DNA of 7,235 nucleotides from JALOLG01 sp035557475 (GTDB lineage: Bacteria > Actinomycetota > Acidimicrobiia > Acidimicrobiales > Ilumatobacteraceae): NCBI GenBank assembly GCA_035557475.1, contig DATMDV010000442.1, positions 1 to 7,235 of the forward strand, written 5' to 3'. This document shows, one piece after another, positions 5,844 to 7,235 of the stretch (positions within the stretch are counted from its first letter, which is position 1; every line of letters begins with the position of its first letter). Under the pieces are notes generated by a model. That model ran no database searches and was not told where the DNA came from. It saw only the letters and a list, made by a program, of their open reading frames with translations. The position numbers and the translations under genes are program-made.

Positions 5844-6313
5844 CCGGCGACGGCGTCGTCGATGCCGGGCGGTTCGTTCGTGAGCAACGTCATCTGACAC
5901 TCGAGGCGGCCGACACCGTGCTGCAGGCCGCGGTCGCCCATGCCGACGACCTCGGGGTGCCGGTCGTGATCGTCGTGACCGATGCATCCGGCGGAGTCAC
6001 CGCCCTCGCCCGCCTCGACGGTGCGTCACCCCTCTCGATCCGTCACGCCTTGGGCAAGGCCGCCTCGGCGTCGGGGCTCAACCGCTCGACCGACGAGTTC
6101 ATCGACAAGCGCCTCACCCAGGACGACGTGCTGTGGCGGGCGATCAGCGGACGCGGCGACGCCTTCGTCGTCCGAGGCGGTGCGGCGCTGAAGGTCGACG
6201 GTCGCTCCGTCGGCGCGATCGGTGTGGCGAGCGCCCGTCACGAGCACGACTCGGCGATCGCCGACACCGGTGTGCAAGCACTCGAATCACTGATCGCGTC
6301 GTCCTCCGCGTAG
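5840..6313 (+). CDS. GlcG/HbpS family protein, copy 2
   Basis: The predicted product has 157 residues and the same family features as the gene at 4867-5316: VVIVVTDASGGVTALARLDGA read at 42-62, RHALGKAASASGL (68-80), the STDEFIDKRLTQDDVLWRAI segment matching copy 1's STEEYLNDRLLHDEVLYRAL, and VRGGAALKVDGRSVGAIGVAS around 111-131. An extra N-terminal stretch of about 8-10 residues precedes the first helix. I chose the ATG at 5840 because it overlaps the RidA stop as ATGA, the classic sign of translational coupling; the frame is open further upstream to 5540, but only as a shadow of the RidA gene. No strong Shine-Dalgarno is seen. There is no signal peptide. The pairing with RidA is kept in both copies, which argues that the two proteins act together. 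Biochemical role unknown; heme or another small ligand is possible. Confidence 0.9.
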   Translation: MTGDGVVDAGRFVREQRHLTLEAADTVLQAAVAHADDLGVPVVIVVTDASGGVTALARLDGASPLSIRHALGKAASASGLNRSTDEFIDKRLTQDDVLWRAISGRGDAFVVRGGAALKVDGRSVGAIGVASARHEHDSAIADTGVQALESLIASSSA

Positions 6314-6437
6314 ACGTATCGCCGGTCGGCGCTCGAGATTTCGCATACTCCCTGCTCAGCAGCTATGTCACACCCCCTGTCTAGGTTGGTTGGTGCCGAC
6401 TTCCCCCGATCTTCGAACCCTTCGATCGGAGGAACTG
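6314..6437 (+). promoter_or_regulatory. Spacer at the end of the RidA cluster, 5' leader of the DUF222 gene
   Basis: This 124-bp gap separates the RidA-GlcG cluster from an unrelated gene family. A CATACT box (6344-6349) resembles those before the RidA genes but lies 88 bp from the next start. Short inverted repeats GCCGGTCGGC (6321-6330) and CTGCTCAGCAG (6352-6362) lack a following T-run, so no rho-independent terminator can be called. The leader ends in a hairpin (6403-6432) that includes the Shine-Dalgarno sequence. Confidence 0.35.
6403..6432 (+). promoter_or_regulatory. Hairpin covering the Shine-Dalgarno of the DUF222 gene
   Basis: CCCCCGATC (6403-6411) can pair with GATCGGAGG (6424-6432) at 8 of 9 positions, around a 12-nt loop in which GAA (6415-6417) and TTC (6421-6423) could pair further. 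The right arm contains GGAGG, the ribosome-binding site 5 nt before the ATG at 6438. In RNA this would hide the site and lower translation. Only the pairing is seen; any regulatory effect is inferred. Confidence 0.45.
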
Positions 6438-7235
6438 ATGAGTGTCATGACGCTCGAGATCGACGAGTTGGTCGATCTCGAGTCCTTGCAAGACCTCGAC
6501 GGGCGCCAGCTCGCCGAGTTGTTCAAACGCCTCGAACAGCTACGCCGGCGCACCGAGGGTGCGCTCGCCGCGGTGATCGGCGAAGTCGACCAACGCAACG
6601 TGCACCGGGCAGATGGCCACAACAACGTGAATGGCTGGTGTCGGGCGTTGGCACGCTGGTCCGACAACGAGTGCCGCGATCGGATCCGCACCGCCAACAT
6701 GATCGCCAGCTGTGACCGATTCCGGGAGGCGGTGATGAGTGGTGAGATCGGTGTCGCCCAAGCCCACGAGTTGGGGCGGGCGTTCGCCAACCCGCGCTGC
6801 GGAACACAACTGGTCGATGTCGCCGAGGTGATGGTCGCCAACGCCACGAAGCTGTCGCATCATGAGTTCCGGATCACGGTGCGTCGGTGGGAGATGCTGG
6901 CCGACTTGGACGGCGCCCACCGCAGCGCCGAACAAGCCCATGAAGGCCGCACCGCCGGGATCGCCGAGGTGGGCGAGGAGATCCACGTGTCTGGTCGGGG
7001 TGGATTGGCGCAGGGTGCCGTGATGAAGGAGATCTTCGAGCGGTTCTGTGACGCCGAGTTCACAGCCGACTGGGACACCACCGTCGCCCGCCACGGCGAT
7101 GCGGCGTGTTACTCGTTGATGCCGCGCTCGGATGCGCAGCGACGGTTCGATGCGATGTACGCGATCTTCGAACGCGCCGCCGCAACCGACACTGGTGCGA
7201 CCGCCGCGGTGCCGCTTGTCAACTTGGTCCTCGAT
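6438..7235 (+). CDS. DUF222 / 13E12-repeat family protein, N-terminal part (3' end outside window)
   Basis: The first 266 residues are visible and the frame stays open to the right edge. The N-terminal pattern is that of the DUF222 domain of actinobacterial 13E12/REP13E12 proteins: an opening acidic helix, then QLAELFKRLEQLRRRTEGALAAVIGEVDQR (about 24-53), a GHNNVNGWCRALARWS segment (60-75), SGEIGVAQAHELGRAF (101-116) and a later MYAIFERA helix. Full members usually carry a C-terminal HNH nuclease domain, which would lie beyond this window. These genes occur in several copies in many actinobacterial genomes and are often linked to repeats or mobile DNA; their role is not settled. GGAGG at 6428-6432 supports the ATG at 6438; a second in-frame ATG lies at 6447. 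It is unrelated in function to the catabolic genes upstream and may mark the edge of the cluster. Confidence 0.85.
   Translation, partial: MSVMTLEIDELVDLESLQDLDGRQLAELFKRLEQLRRRTEGALAAVIGEVDQRNVHRADGHNNVNGWCRALARWSDNECRDRIRTANMIASCDRFREAVMSGEIGVAQAHELGRAFANPRCGTQLVDVAEVMVANATKLSHHEFRITVRRWEMLADLDGAHRSAEQAHEGRTAGIAEVGEEIHVSGRGGLAQGAVMKEIFERFCDAEFTADWDTTVARHGDAACYSLMPRSDAQRRFDAMYAIFERAAATDTGATAAVPLVNLVLD

Noticed and set aside
6321..6362. GCCGGTCGGC and CTGCTCAGCAG as possible terminators after the second pair
   Set aside because: The stems are too short with almost no loop, and no T-run follows either of them.
1..7235. RNA genes, CRISPR arrays, riboswitches, insertion-sequence ends or attachment sites
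   Set aside because: I saw no tRNA-like cloverleaf, regularly spaced repeats, known riboswitch core, terminal inverted repeats with a transposase, or tRNA-derived direct repeat.

Overview
The window is GC-rich, gene-dense bacterial DNA with strong G/C third-position codon bias, Shine-Dalgarno starts (AGGAGG, GGAGG) and a DUF222/13E12-type gene at its right end. These point to an actinobacterium; an Acidimicrobiia-like lineage is plausible, but this is inference from protein style only. No rRNA, tRNA, CRISPR array, complete insertion sequence or replication origin is visible.

Layout. (1) Positions 2-556 (+) are the C-terminal part of an amidohydrolase of the imidazolonepropionase/dihydroorotase type whose start lies outside the window. 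(2) Positions 543-4288 (-) hold four co-directional genes, read right to left: a type 1 periplasmic-binding-fold protein with no export signal, a single-domain cupin, a COG3618 (fuconolactonase/LigI-like) TIM-barrel hydrolase, and an amidohydrolase-2 (COG2159-like) TIM-barrel enzyme. The last gene converges on gene 1 with a 14-bp overlap. (3) A 103-bp divergent intergenic region with an A/T-rich core (4289-4391). (4) Positions 4392-6313 (+) hold two consecutive RidA-GlcG/HbpS gene pairs, an old tandem duplication of a two-gene cassette; the second pair has its own upstream regulatory-looking DNA with two perfect palindromes. (5) A 124-bp gap (6314-6437) ending in a hairpin that covers the Shine-Dalgarno sequence of (6) a DUF222/13E12 protein that runs off the right edge.

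How the parts may work together (inference). Three metal-dependent hydrolases or decarboxylases, a cupin and two enamine/imine deaminase-family proteins divergently arranged around one small control region look like a catabolic cluster for a ring compound, possibly nitrogen-containing: ring or lactone opening by the TIM-barrel enzymes and removal of reactive enamine intermediates by the RidA proteins. The binding-protein-like gene has no signal peptide, and no permease or ATPase lies in the window, so it may be a cytoplasmic ligand sensor rather than a transporter part. No substrate can be named from the sequence. The most distinctive features are the duplicated RidA-GlcG/HbpS cassette and the signal-less binding protein.
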